DNA from: Candidatus Cottocaccamicrobium excrementipullorum
GTDB lineage: Bacteria > Bacillota > Clostridia > Lachnospirales > Lachnospiraceae
Direction: 5' to 3'
Length of the DNA stretch: 64,000 bases
Assembly (NCBI GenBank): GCA_018713255.1
Contig: DVFL01000040.1
Location: forward strand, 1 to 64,000
Shown in pieces: positions 9,022-18,129 of the stretch. Position 1 is the stretch's first letter, and each line of letters opens with the position of its first letter. The translations under genes and the position numbers were made by a program. A model generated the notes under the pieces. The model was given only the letters and a program-made list of their open reading frames with translations. It was not told the DNA's origin and searched no databases.

Positions 9022-9072
9022 GAAGATTCATTTGATGGAAAGGATAAGAAGATACCATAGGAGAAGAGGCAA

Positions 9073-10350
9073 GTGATCATAAAAGCAGGAAATAAAGCCG
9101 GGATTGCTGCAGCTGCTGTCAGCTGCCTGATGTGGCTGGCAGGATGTGGACTGACGGAAACGGCATATATGGTGTCAGGTGAAAGTGCAGAAACAGCGGC
9201 AGAATTCCAATTAGATGCCGCAATACAGCAGAACGCCCGTCTGGATGATAAAGATTTGCCGGAAAATATGGATCCTTTTTCTGGTGAGCAGGCACAGGCG
9301 CTGCTGCTTGAACAGAGAGAATTGATGATTCAATACATGGAAGCCTACTATCATAGTCTTTCCGCTCTGGAACCGCAGAACATGTCAGAGCTTTTTCTGA
9401 ACACAGCGGGAGATCAGCTTTTGCTTAATGAAAGCGCTCTGGAGTACATAACAGGACTAAGAAAGATGCAGAGAACAGATCTGCACCTGGATGATTATGG
9501 CTATGAATTAACTGTAACTGCCGCGGAAACTGCCGGGGATGGAACTGCTGATATTTGGATTACAGAAACCAGTACCCAGAATTTCAGCCAGCATCCGGAC
9601 GTGGATACAACATTGTATCATATTGTTCATCATTTTGAACTGCAGGATACAGCAGATGGATGGAAGATCGCAGGACATCTGCAGTGGGATTCCGTTTACT
9701 GGAACCTGATCAGAGAATACTGGGATTGGGACAGTGAAGAACTGGTGATTCCGGAAGTAGAATTACTTCTCCCGGGAAAGGTTGATGAGCTTCTGACAAA
9801 GGCAAGAGAAGACATGGAAATCCGCAGTCAGCAGCGCACTTCAGCGCCCAAGGCCTGTCAGTATGAGTATAACCGGGCGCAGGCGGTGGCTTACAGCAGT
9901 CAGTGGGTGGGCAGAAGAAACGATCAATGGGATGATTTTACAGGAAGAGGAGGCAACTGCCAGAATTTTGTTTCCCAGTGTATTTTTGCCGGCGGCATTC
10001 CCATGGATCATCAGGGAGATGAACGCTGGATATGGAATGGATCAGGAGATTATTCTGCCTCCTGGGTAGGCGTGGATGGCTTTTATGCTTATGCTTCTCA
10101 GAATCATGGAGCCGGGCTGGCGGCCTCAACAGATTTCTCTTACTATGGCGGGGAAGAGGGCGATTTGATCTGCATGGGATCGGAAACAGACTGGAATCAT
10201 ATTGTGATCATATCCCAGGTGGTGAAAGATGAACAGGGGAATACGGTTGATTATTTGATTAATTCCAATACTTCAGATGTGCGGAATTTCCCGGTGGGAG
10301 CCTATCCCAACTCTTATCAGAGGTTAATTAAAATTTATGGATGGAACTAA
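9073..10350 (+). CDS. Lipoprotein with C-terminal putative amidase (amidase_6-like) domain
   Basis: Lipobox LAGC; C-terminal YNRAQAVAYSSQWVGRRNDQWDDFTGRGGNCQNFVSQCIFAGGIPMD...WNHIVIIS. Confidence 0.85.
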   Translation: MIIKAGNKAGIAAAAVSCLMWLAGCGLTETAYMVSGESAETAAEFQLDAAIQQNARLDDKDLPENMDPFSGEQAQALLLEQRELMIQYMEAYYHSLSALEPQNMSELFLNTAGDQLLLNESALEYITGLRKMQRTDLHLDDYGYELTVTAAETAGDGTADIWITETSTQNFSQHPDVDTTLYHIVHHFELQDTADGWKIAGHLQWDSVYWNLIREYWDWDSEELVIPEVELLLPGKVDELLTKAREDMEIRSQQRTSAPKACQYEYNRAQAVAYSSQWVGRRNDQWDDFTGRGGNCQNFVSQCIFAGGIPMDHQGDERWIWNGSGDYSASWVGVDGFYAYASQNHGAGLAASTDFSYYGGEEGDLICMGSETDWNHIVIISQVVKDEQGNTVDYLINSNTSDVRNFPVGAYPNSYQRLIKIYGWN

Positions 10351-10385
10351 GTGCAGTATAAATCCAATTTTCTATGAAAATTGTT

Positions 10386-10422
10386 GGGCTGAAAGCTGAT
10401 TTAGAGCTTTCAGCCCTTTTTT
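10386..10422 (+). terminator. Rho-independent terminator
   Basis: GGGCTGAAAGCT-gattta-gAGCTTTCAGCCC followed by TTTTTT. Confidence 0.9.
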
Positions 10423-10488
10423 GCCGGCTAAAACCCTTTGATAAAAGCTTTAACTGGCAAAAATAAAAGAATAAGTGAATGGAGCTGA

Positions 10489-11148
10489 TCAGGAAACAGC
10501 GCTCCGCTTTACCTGAGCCAGGGCTTTTGCCACTGGAGGCAGGGAGATAACGATAACAGTAATGATTCCCTCTGCCAGGATGTAGGAATAATTATAAATA
10601 ATAGGATACAGAGCCGTCAGGGACTGAGGGAAATTCTCCGGCATATAGTCCATCCAATAAAGATATCCTCCGAGGGAATGGAATGCGCCCCGGACCAGGA
10701 TTCCCAGAATGTATCCCTTTACCAGGCCGTTTTTCGACTTGTAAAACAGCCCCGACAGCCCAAGACCGGCGAAAGCCAGGATGTAGTCGCAGCATACCTG
10801 GAAGAAGGAAAGAACGTAGGGCTCCTGAAGGAACTGAAGAATTCCATATGCCAGGCCGGTCATAATGCCAGGGCCTGGACCGTACCAGTAGCCAATCAGG
10901 CAGATGAACAGCATGCTGAACAAGGTGACAGAACCGCCGTAGGGAAGGGCGAAGACCTTTAAGTATGAGGTGATAAAGGCCAGCGCCATGGCCATGGCAC
11001 AGAACACCAGCTGTTTGGTGGAAAGCTTCTTCCCAGAGCTTTTCTTGGAATAAAGGAATGAGGCGGCGATAACCAGAAGAATGGCGGCGGCGATAAATAA
11101 TCCGTAGCCCAGGGTGGTAAGACCGCCTTCAGGTGTTGTGATAGACAT
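10489..11148 (-). CDS. thiT: Energy-coupled thiamine transporter S component ThiT
   Basis: Membrane protein with LVFCAMAMALAFITSYLKVFALPYGGSVTLFSMLFICLIGYWYGPGPGIMTGLAYG; TPP riboswitch directly upstream. Confidence 0.9.
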   Translation of the reverse strand: MSITTPEGGLTTLGYGLFIAAAILLVIAASFLYSKKSSGKKLSTKQLVFCAMAMALAFITSYLKVFALPYGGSVTLFSMLFICLIGYWYGPGPGIMTGLAYGILQFLQEPYVLSFFQVCCDYILAFAGLGLSGLFYKSKNGLVKGYILGILVRGAFHSLGGYLYWMDYMPENFPQSLTALYPIIYNYSYILAEGIITVIVISLPPVAKALAQVKRSAVS

Positions 11149-11207
11149 AAAAAAACCTCCTTTGCATGCGCGGGAGGGGACTACTGATTTGGTAAGTGTA
11201 AGTATGA

Positions 11208-11310
11208 TGCTTCCTTACGCCGGTATTATCCGGTTCAAGTAGTGAGGGTCAGGATGGGAAGTCCGGCAGGGCTTCTCATTCAGTCTCAGCACAGAGGCTC
11301 CCCTAGCGTG
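11208..11310 (-). ncRNA. TPP riboswitch (THI element)
   Basis: Minus strand: GCTAGGGGAGCCTC...GCTGAGACTGAATGAGAAG...TGACCCTCACTACTTGAACCGGATAATACCGGCGTAAGGAAGC. Confidence 0.95.
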
Positions 11311-11385
11311 TTGTATGATTAATCCTTGTGAAGTATAGCGCAGGAAGAGGAGAATGTCAATGGTGCTGCGTTGTTTCAAAAGTTC

Positions 11386-11429
11386 TTGACAGGAATCTGG
11401 TCTTTCTTATATAGTTATACACAACTAAC
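11386..11429 (+). promoter_or_regulatory. Sigma-A-like promoter with overlapping DtxR-like palindrome upstream of lysR
   Basis: TTGACA (11386) - 18 bp - TATAGT (11410); palindromic TAGTTATACACAACTAAC at 11412-11429. Confidence 0.5.
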
Positions 11430-11446
11430 CAAGAAAGGAACTGAAG

Positions 11447-12352
11447 ATGGAGATTAAACAGCTAGAATATTTTGCGGCGGCCTGTGATCAGGGAAGCTTT
11501 AATAAAGCGGCTGCATGTCTGTATACTACCCAGCCCAATGTGAGCCGGGTGATTTCCAGCCTGGAAAAAGAGCTGGGACGAGAATTATTTGTCCGGGACA
11601 GCAAAGGGATCCGGCTGACCCCCTTTGGGGAAACCATACGGGAATATGCTGGCAATATTCTGAAAAACGTGGGAATGATTCATAGTATGGTTCCCCTTAA
11701 TCCAGGACAGAAACTGTCGATTTCAACCTATGCCAGCAACTTTTTAGCCAGGCTGCTTCTGGATTTTTATGAGGAAACAAAAGGAACTTATGTAATTGAA
11801 CACTTTCAGGGAACGGCGGAAGAGGTAACGGACCGTGTGAAGCAGGGGATTTCTGAGATCGGCGTTGTGGTGCTGGCTCAAAAGCAGACGGCTGCATTCT
11901 GCCATATTTTAGAACATAAACGGCTGGAATTTCATCATTTAGGAAATCGAAAGCTTTGCCTTCTGGTTGGACGCAGCCATCCTTTTTATCATCGGGATGA
12001 GGTGCGGTTTGATGAACTTTCCGGCCTTAAATTTATCCAGGGCGTCAGAGATTATTTTTCCATGGAACATCACCTGGAATAGGTGAGCATGGGAGTAATT
12101 AATCAGAAAAACCTTCATCACGCTATTTTAAGCAACAGCGATTTTGTCTATGTCAATGCCCTGGATCAAACAGATATCTGTGGTTTGGGACTTTGTCTCC
12201 CCGGAGAACAGTACTGGATTCATCAGGTAAAAATGCTTCCGATTATTGGATGCGAGCCTGTTCTTACGGTGGGCTGCGTTTTTGTGGAGGGCCAGAAGCT
12301 TTCTGCTCCGGCGGAAAAGTTTGTCCAGCTGTTAAACGACCGGATAAGCTGA
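11447..12352 (+). pseudogene. LysR family transcriptional regulator interrupted by one in-frame TAG at 12080-12082
   Basis: MEIKQLEYFAAACDQGSFNKAAACLYTTQPNVSRVISSLEKELGRELF... to HHLE*; the same frame continues VSMGVINQKNLHHAILSNSDFVYVNALD... to 12352. Confidence 0.85.
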
Positions 12353-12445
12353 AAGATGATGGATGCTTCTCCTTTGTTTTGGGCTTTGTCCTCCAGCAGG
12401 CTTCATATAACAAAAAAGACAGGACAGGGGTATGCTGAATCTGCA

Positions 12446-12475
12446 TTAGTTAGATTTAACTAACTATGCTATAAT
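12446..12475 (+). promoter_or_regulatory. DtxR-like operator palindrome and -10 box for the siderophore transporter operon
   Basis: TTAGTTAGATTTAACTAA (12446-12463), then TATAAT at 12470-12475. Confidence 0.6.
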
Positions 12476-13576
12476 GTGGCGTATCTTAAAGAACAGAAGG
12501 GAGAGAAAGAGATTAGAGAGATAAAATTAACATGGATTTTGGCTGCCGTTCTTGCTGTGCTGTCCATCGGCTCCTTGTTTGTAGGGGTAATTGAGGTAAA
12601 TGCCTGGGCGCTGGCGTCGGGAGATCAGGAGCAGTGGAGAATTTTTCTGGTTTCCAGACTGCCAAGGCTTCTTGCCATTCTTTGTACCGGCGCAGGAATG
12701 AGCACTGCAGGCCTGATGATGCAGCAGCTCTGCATGAATAAATTCGTATCTCCTACCACGGGAGCAACGATTTCTTCTGCCCAGCTTGGAATCCTTTTGG
12801 CGTTGATTTTCATGCCTCAGTCAACGCTATGGAGCAGAGCGCTGTTTGCTTTTGGGGCGGCGATTGTGGGAACCTGGATTTTTGTCTGGTTTATTCAGCG
12901 GATTCAGTTCAAAGACGTGGTGATGGTGCCCCTGGTGGGAATCATGTTCAGCAATGTAGTGGGAGGAATTACCAGTTATCTGGCTTATGAGTATGAGATG
13001 ACTCAGGCGCTATCCTCCTGGCTGACAGGGCATTTTTCCCTGGTGCTTCGGGGAAGATACGAGATCGTTTATCTGGTGGTTCCCATGGTAATTCTGGCGT
13101 TTATTTTTGCCAATCATTTTAATATTGTAGGCATGGGAAAGGATTTTTCCCAAAATCTTGGCGTTCATTATCATCTGGTGCTGTTTATGGGATTGACCAT
13201 TGCCGCCATGATTACCGCTTCTGTGGTGGTTGTTGTGGGAACGATTTCATATATTGGCCTGATTGTTCCTAATTTGGTGACCATGTTTAAGGGGGATAAA
13301 ATACGGGGAACCCTTGTGGACAACGCGCTGTTCGGCGCCTGCTTTGTCCTGGTCTGCGACATGATCGGGCGGGTGGCCATCAGACCTTATGAACTGCCCA
13401 TCGAGCTGGTGGTGGGGATTGTTGGAAGCATACTGTTTATCGGGCTGCTTCTTTACCGGCTGAAATACGGAAGAGGATCTGTACGGCTTGGATCAGCCGC
13501 CCTTTCCGGATGCGGAGCGGTGATCAGGGCAGAGAGAGAAAACCTGGATCAGGCAGAAGGAGGTGAAAGCGCATGA
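12476..13576 (+). CDS. Iron-siderophore ABC transporter permease (FecCD family, YclN-like); true start likely downstream of 12476
   Basis: FecCD motifs (RLPRLLAILCTGAGMSTAGLMMQQLCMNKFVSPTTGA, GTISYIGLIVPNLV). The annotated GTG sits immediately after the -10 box. Confidence 0.9.
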   Translation: MAYLKEQKGEKEIREIKLTWILAAVLAVLSIGSLFVGVIEVNAWALASGDQEQWRIFLVSRLPRLLAILCTGAGMSTAGLMMQQLCMNKFVSPTTGATISSAQLGILLALIFMPQSTLWSRALFAFGAAIVGTWIFVWFIQRIQFKDVVMVPLVGIMFSNVVGGITSYLAYEYEMTQALSSWLTGHFSLVLRGRYEIVYLVVPMVILAFIFANHFNIVGMGKDFSQNLGVHYHLVLFMGLTIAAMITASVVVVVGTISYIGLIVPNLVTMFKGDKIRGTLVDNALFGACFVLVCDMIGRVAIRPYELPIELVVGIVGSILFIGLLLYRLKYGRGSVRLGSAALSGCGAVIRAERENLDQAEGGESA

Positions 13577-14550
13577 AGACCAAGGCTTATGAACAAAACC
13601 TTTGGAAGCTGGCGGTGATGGCTGTCCTTGCGCTGGCTGCATCTGGGGCATATATGCTGGTGGATGTTAATGTTTCTAATGCAAGGCTGTTCCATTACGC
13701 CATGAGCATCCGAATTCCTAAGCTGATTGTCATGATCATTACTGCTTTTGCCATCGGCGGAGCTTCCCTTGTATTTCAGTCTGTGATTAACAATACGATT
13801 GTAACGCCGTGTCTTTTGGGAATGAATTCCTTGTATACCCTGATCCACACAGCGGTGGTGTTTTTTGCAGGCTCCGGGAGTCTGCTGGCGGTGAATGCCA
13901 ATGCTTCTTTTGCTGTGGATCTGGTGATCATGGCGGCGGCTGCCGGAATGATTTACAGCTAGTTTTTCAAGATGACAAAGCATAATGTGCTGCATGTGCT
14001 GCTGATCGGAACGGTGCTTACTTCCCTTTTTTCCAGTATTCAGTCTACTCTTATCCGGGTTATGGATCCGAATGAATACGACAACCTGTTAAGCACTTTG
14101 GTCGCCAGCTTCAGCAACGTAAATTCTGAGATTATTCTGTTTTCTCTCCTTGTGCTGGCCGGGGTGATTTTCGGACTCAGAAGGGAGCTGGCTCTTTTAA
14201 ATGTGCTGATTCTGGGAAAGGATCAGGCGATTAATCTGGGAGTAGATTACGACAGCTGCATCCGCCGCCTCCTTTTTGGGGTTGCGCTTTGCATCGCCGT
14301 AGCCACGGCAATGGTGGGACCGATTTCCTTTTTAGGACTGATCATTGCCAATTTATCCAGGCAGCTTTTAAAGACTTACCGTCACGGTCAGCTGATTCTT
14401 GGCTCCGCCTTGTTTGGCATGATTGTGCTGGTGGGAGGCCAGCTGATTGTGGAGCATGTGTATACATACTCTATTCCGGTAAGCGTGCTGATTACAGTGG
14501 GAGGCGGAATTTACTTCCTGTATCTTCTGCTGGCTAGATGGAGGGGATAA
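13573..14550 (+). pseudogene. Iron-siderophore ABC transporter permease (FecCD family, YclO-like) interrupted by one in-frame TAG at 13960-13962
   Basis: Frame reads ...AAAGMIYS*FFKMTKHNVLHVLLIGTVLTSLFSS... with both halves FecCD-like and in the same frame. Confidence 0.85.
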
Positions 14551-14552
14551 TC

Positions 14553-15305
14553 ATGTTAATTCAAAAGCTGACAAAAAAATATAATGGAAAGGCAGTGGTG
14601 GATTCGGTATCCTTTGAGATTCCCAAAGGGAAGGTGCTTTCGTTAATTGGTCCAAACGGCGCGGGAAAATCTACGGTGATGGGAATGATTTCCCGTCTGG
14701 TTGCCAGGGATACAGGAATGGTGGAGTTTAAGGGGAGGGATATTGGAAAATGGAAGAGCAGAGAACTTTCTCAAAAACTGGCGATCTTGACTCAGAGCAA
14801 TCATATTCAAATGAAGCTTACGGTGAAGGAGCTGGTGGCCTTCGGACGGTTTCCCTATTCTGGAGGAGGAATTACGCCTGAAGACCAGGAGATCATCCAT
14901 CAGGCCATTGCCTATATGGAGCTGGAGGAATTTCAGGACAGGTTTATTGATGAACTGTCCGGAGGACAGCGTCAGAGAGCATATATCGCTATGGTGATTG
15001 CACAGGATACTGAATATATCCTTTTGGATGAACCCACCAACAACCTGGATATTTATCATGCCACGAATATGATGAAGACGGTGCGCAGACTTTGTGACGA
15101 GCTGGGCAAGACAGTGGTGATGGTTCTTCATGAGATTAATTACGCTGCCTTTTACTCTGATTACATCTGCGCTTTCGCAGACGGAAAAATCGCCAGGTTC
15201 GGTACCGTTGAGGAAGTGATAACCAGAGAAAATCTTTCAGAAATTTATCAAGTTGATTTTGAAATTCAGATGGTAAAGGGAAAACCTCTGGCGATTTATT
15301 ATTGA
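14553..15305 (+). CDS. Iron-siderophore ABC transporter ATP-binding protein (YclP-like)
   Basis: Walker A GPNGAGKST, signature [13 protein letters not shown], Walker B YILLDEPTNNLD. Start at MLIQKLTKKYNGKAVVDS. Confidence 0.93.
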   Translation: MLIQKLTKKYNGKAVVDSVSFEIPKGKVLSLIGPNGAGKSTVMGMISRLVARDTGMVEFKGRDIGKWKSRELSQKLAILTQSNHIQMKLTVKELVAFGRFPYSGGGITPEDQEIIHQAIAYMELEEFQDRFIDELSGGQRQRAYIAMVIAQDTEYILLDEPTNNLDIYHATNMMKTVRRLCDELGKTVVMVLHEINYAAFYSDYICAFADGKIARFGTVEEVITRENLSEIYQVDFEIQMVKGKPLAIYY

Positions 15306-15413
15306 TGACAGCATTGGGTGTACAGGGAGGACATACGTTCCTTCACCGTGGTGTCAGCAGGAACATTAAGATTGATGGAATAGGGAATTTTTGATCAAAC
15401 AGGAGGAAAAATC

Positions 15414-16421
15414 GTGAGAAAAAAAGTGTTGACGGCAATGTTTGTCATGACGGCAGTCCTTTGGGCCGCCGGATGCAGCAAAGCGGGAAGAGAGGAGACT
15501 GGGGGGTTGAGGAACCAGGAGGAGAATTCCTTTTCGGAGACGGAGCCTGAGACGGTGACTATTACCAGTCTGAATGGAAGCAAGGAGGAGATTCTGCTGG
15601 AAGTGCCTTATGATCCCAAGCGGATCGCTGTTTTGGATATGGCTTCTCTGGATATTCTTAACTGTCTGGGGGCAGGAGACCGGATAGTGGGGATGGCTTC
15701 CACTTCTCTGGATTATCTTCAGGATTATGCCGAAAAGGAAGAAATCGCGGCGTTAGGGACCATTAAGGAAGCGGATATGGAGGCGGTAATGGCCTGCGAG
15801 CCGGAGGTAATTTTAATTGGTGGACGCCTTGCTTCGGTATATGATGAATTAAGTCAGATCGCGCCGGTGATTTATCTGGCTGTGGACACGGAAATCGGTG
15901 TGGTGGAAAGTGTTCGGAACAATGCGGCGGCAATCGCTTCCCTATTTGGAAAGGAAGAGGAGGTTGAAGACTTAATGGAGGGATTCGATCAAAGAATCCA
16001 GACTCTGGCGGAATTTGCCTCTGGAAAAACCGCTATTGTAGGGATGTGCACCAGCGGAAGCTTTAATATTTTGGGCAAGGATGGAAGATGCTCCATCATC
16101 AGCAATGAAATCGGTTTCGACAACGTAGGAATAGATTCGGAGACGGATACTTCCACCCATGGAAATGAGGCTTCTTTCGAATTTGTGGTAGAAAAGAATC
16201 CAGAGTATATGTTTGTTCTGGACCGGGATGCCGCCATTCACAGGGAAGGCGCTGAACTGGCTCAGGAAATTGTGGAGAATGAGCTGATCACAGACATGGA
16301 TGTGTATCAGAAGGGCAACATTGTGTATCTGGCTCATCCGGCAGTGTGGTATACAGCGGAAGGCGGCATTGAAGCGCTGGATATTATGCTTCAGGACCTG
16401 GAATCTCAGCTGCTGCATTAA
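15414..16421 (+). CDS. Siderophore-binding lipoprotein (YclQ-like)
   Basis: Lipobox AAGCSK; PKRIAVLDMASLDILNCLGAGDRIVGMAS...; fourth gene of the operon. Confidence 0.9.
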   Translation: MRKKVLTAMFVMTAVLWAAGCSKAGREETGGLRNQEENSFSETEPETVTITSLNGSKEEILLEVPYDPKRIAVLDMASLDILNCLGAGDRIVGMASTSLDYLQDYAEKEEIAALGTIKEADMEAVMACEPEVILIGGRLASVYDELSQIAPVIYLAVDTEIGVVESVRNNAAAIASLFGKEEEVEDLMEGFDQRIQTLAEFASGKTAIVGMCTSGSFNILGKDGRCSIISNEIGFDNVGIDSETDTSTHGNEASFEFVVEKNPEYMFVLDRDAAIHREGAELAQEIVENELITDMDVYQKGNIVYLAHPAVWYTAEGGIEALDIMLQDLESQLLH

Positions 16422-16434
16422 GCGCTTCCGGCAA

Positions 16435-16552
16435 TTCAGGACGGTTAGAAAAGAGCAGGGGGATATGCCGTCCTGAAAAGCCGATTTTGCTGATGAAAAA
16501 TCGAAGAAAACACGGTTCCGCTTATGGGAAATCCTGTAAGGGGAACTTTTTT
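16435..16552 (+). terminator. Three consecutive hairpins, the last terminator-like
   Basis: TTCAGGACGG...CCGTCCTGAA; CGATTTT-gctgatg-aAAAATCG; GTTCC...GGAAC followed by TTTTTTT. Confidence 0.65.
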
Positions 16553-16645
16553 TAACACTTCTCGTACACAAATGAATTGAAATACACATAAATATTTTGT
16601 AGAATAGATTCTGTCTTGGAAAAATATTGTCGAGGAGCGAAGTTT

Positions 16646-17737
16646 ATGGAAGATAGGTGGACCGAGAAAAAGAAAAGGATTTTGCTGAATATTGCGTTTT
16701 ATGGAATTATGGGGATCGCGGTTCTGGCGGTTTGCAAATATATTATTCCTGTAATGCTTCCCTTCATTATTGCATATCTGGTGGCGGCTTTGCTGCAGAA
16801 TGGAATCAGAAGACTGGGCCGGTCTTCAAGAAGCAAAAAGCTTTTGGCGATTATTTTATGCACGATTTTTTATCTTTTTGCTTTTTTCCTGCTGATGTTT
16901 ATTGGCGGAGAGGTTTTGGGCGGATTTGGAAGGCTGATTGAGGCGGCGCCAGGAATTTACAGCAAACAGATCGTACCGCTGCTGGAGATTTTTTCCAATC
17001 GAACGGAAAAGACCATTGCTGCAGTCAATCCACAGCTGGCACAGCAGCTGGAAATCGCCTTTGCTAATTTTACCCAGAATATTGGCAGCTATATTTCTCA
17101 GCTTTCCCTGAATCTGGTGAAATGGGTATCTCAGATATTTGCGGGGATTCCCGGATTTCTGATTAAGCTGGTGATCACCGTGGTGGCTACTTTCTTTATT
17201 ACCATTGATTACGATAAGATTGTTGCATTTGCCCGGCAGATGATTCCGGAGGAGAGAAGAGAGTCGGTAATTAAAGGAAAGGATTATGTAAAAAATATTT
17301 TGTGGATTTATATTCGTTCCTATGCCTTTCTATTCTGCGTCACCTTTCTGGAACTGCTGGCAGGGTTTACGATTTTAAGAATCCCTTACGCAGGGGCATT
17401 AAGTTTGGCCATCGCCATTTTTGACATACTTCCTGTGCTGGGAACAGGAGGCATCTTGATTCCCTGGGCTGTGGTTTTAATTGCCATGAAAGAGATTCCT
17501 CTGGCCATCGGCCTGCTGATCCTTTATCTGGTGATTTTGATTGTGCGGAATATGCTGGAGCCGAAAATCGTGGGAAAGCAGATCGGACTTCATCCCTTGG
17601 CCACGCTGATCTCCATGTTTCTTGGCTTAAGCCTGATTGGCGTCATCGGACTGATCATTTTCCCGGTGACTCTGACCGTGTTCTTTAACCTGCGGCTCAA
17701 AAAGAAAATGGATGAAGAAAAAGAAGGGGGGCAGTGA
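16646..17737 (+). CDS. AI-2E family transporter / sporulation membrane protein YtvI-like
   Basis: Polytopic protein with DILPVLGTGGILIPWAVVLI, RNMLEPKIVGKQIGLHPLATLISMFLGLSLIGVIGLIIFPV. Confidence 0.85.
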   Translation: MEDRWTEKKKRILLNIAFYGIMGIAVLAVCKYIIPVMLPFIIAYLVAALLQNGIRRLGRSSRSKKLLAIILCTIFYLFAFFLLMFIGGEVLGGFGRLIEAAPGIYSKQIVPLLEIFSNRTEKTIAAVNPQLAQQLEIAFANFTQNIGSYISQLSLNLVKWVSQIFAGIPGFLIKLVITVVATFFITIDYDKIVAFARQMIPEERRESVIKGKDYVKNILWIYIRSYAFLFCVTFLELLAGFTILRIPYAGALSLAIAIFDILPVLGTGGILIPWAVVLIAMKEIPLAIGLLILYLVILIVRNMLEPKIVGKQIGLHPLATLISMFLGLSLIGVIGLIIFPVTLTVFFNLRLKKKMDEEKEGGQ

Positions 17738-17752
17738 GAAATGCCCCGTAAA

Positions 17753-17788
17753 AACGCTTTCAGGAATAAAACCTGGAAGCGTTTTTTT
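17753..17788 (+). terminator. Rho-independent terminator
   Basis: AACGCTTTCAGG-aataaaa-CCTGGAAGCGTTTTTTT. Confidence 0.85.
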
Positions 17789-18129
17789 CATGAATGATCT
17801 GATCCATGTGCTGATGCCGCGGTTTGCCGGATTTGCAGGTATCGCTTTAAACAAGGGCGGAGCTTTCCGTTCAGGCAAGCTCTCCAGTATGAGATAATTT
17901 GATGAGATTAAAATCGGGCGGGACTTCGGTCATGTGGCTGATGACGATGCCTTAACGGGAACGTCTCTCAGGTTGAGGGATAGAGAGGAGGGAATGATCA
18001 AAATTTTAGAAATTGTTTAGCTTTTTGTTATAGGGTTGTAACAGGAAGGATGATAAGATAAAACAGGAATGGCAGAATTTTGACAGAGGGGTAGCCGAGG
18101 AGAAAAAGCGGAAAGGAAGATGAGACAGG

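Noticed and set aside
12080-13962. Genome-wide amber recoding
   Set aside because: TAG is used as an apparently genuine terminator for cupin, echB, echC and ptsH, each followed by intergenic sequence and a new gene.
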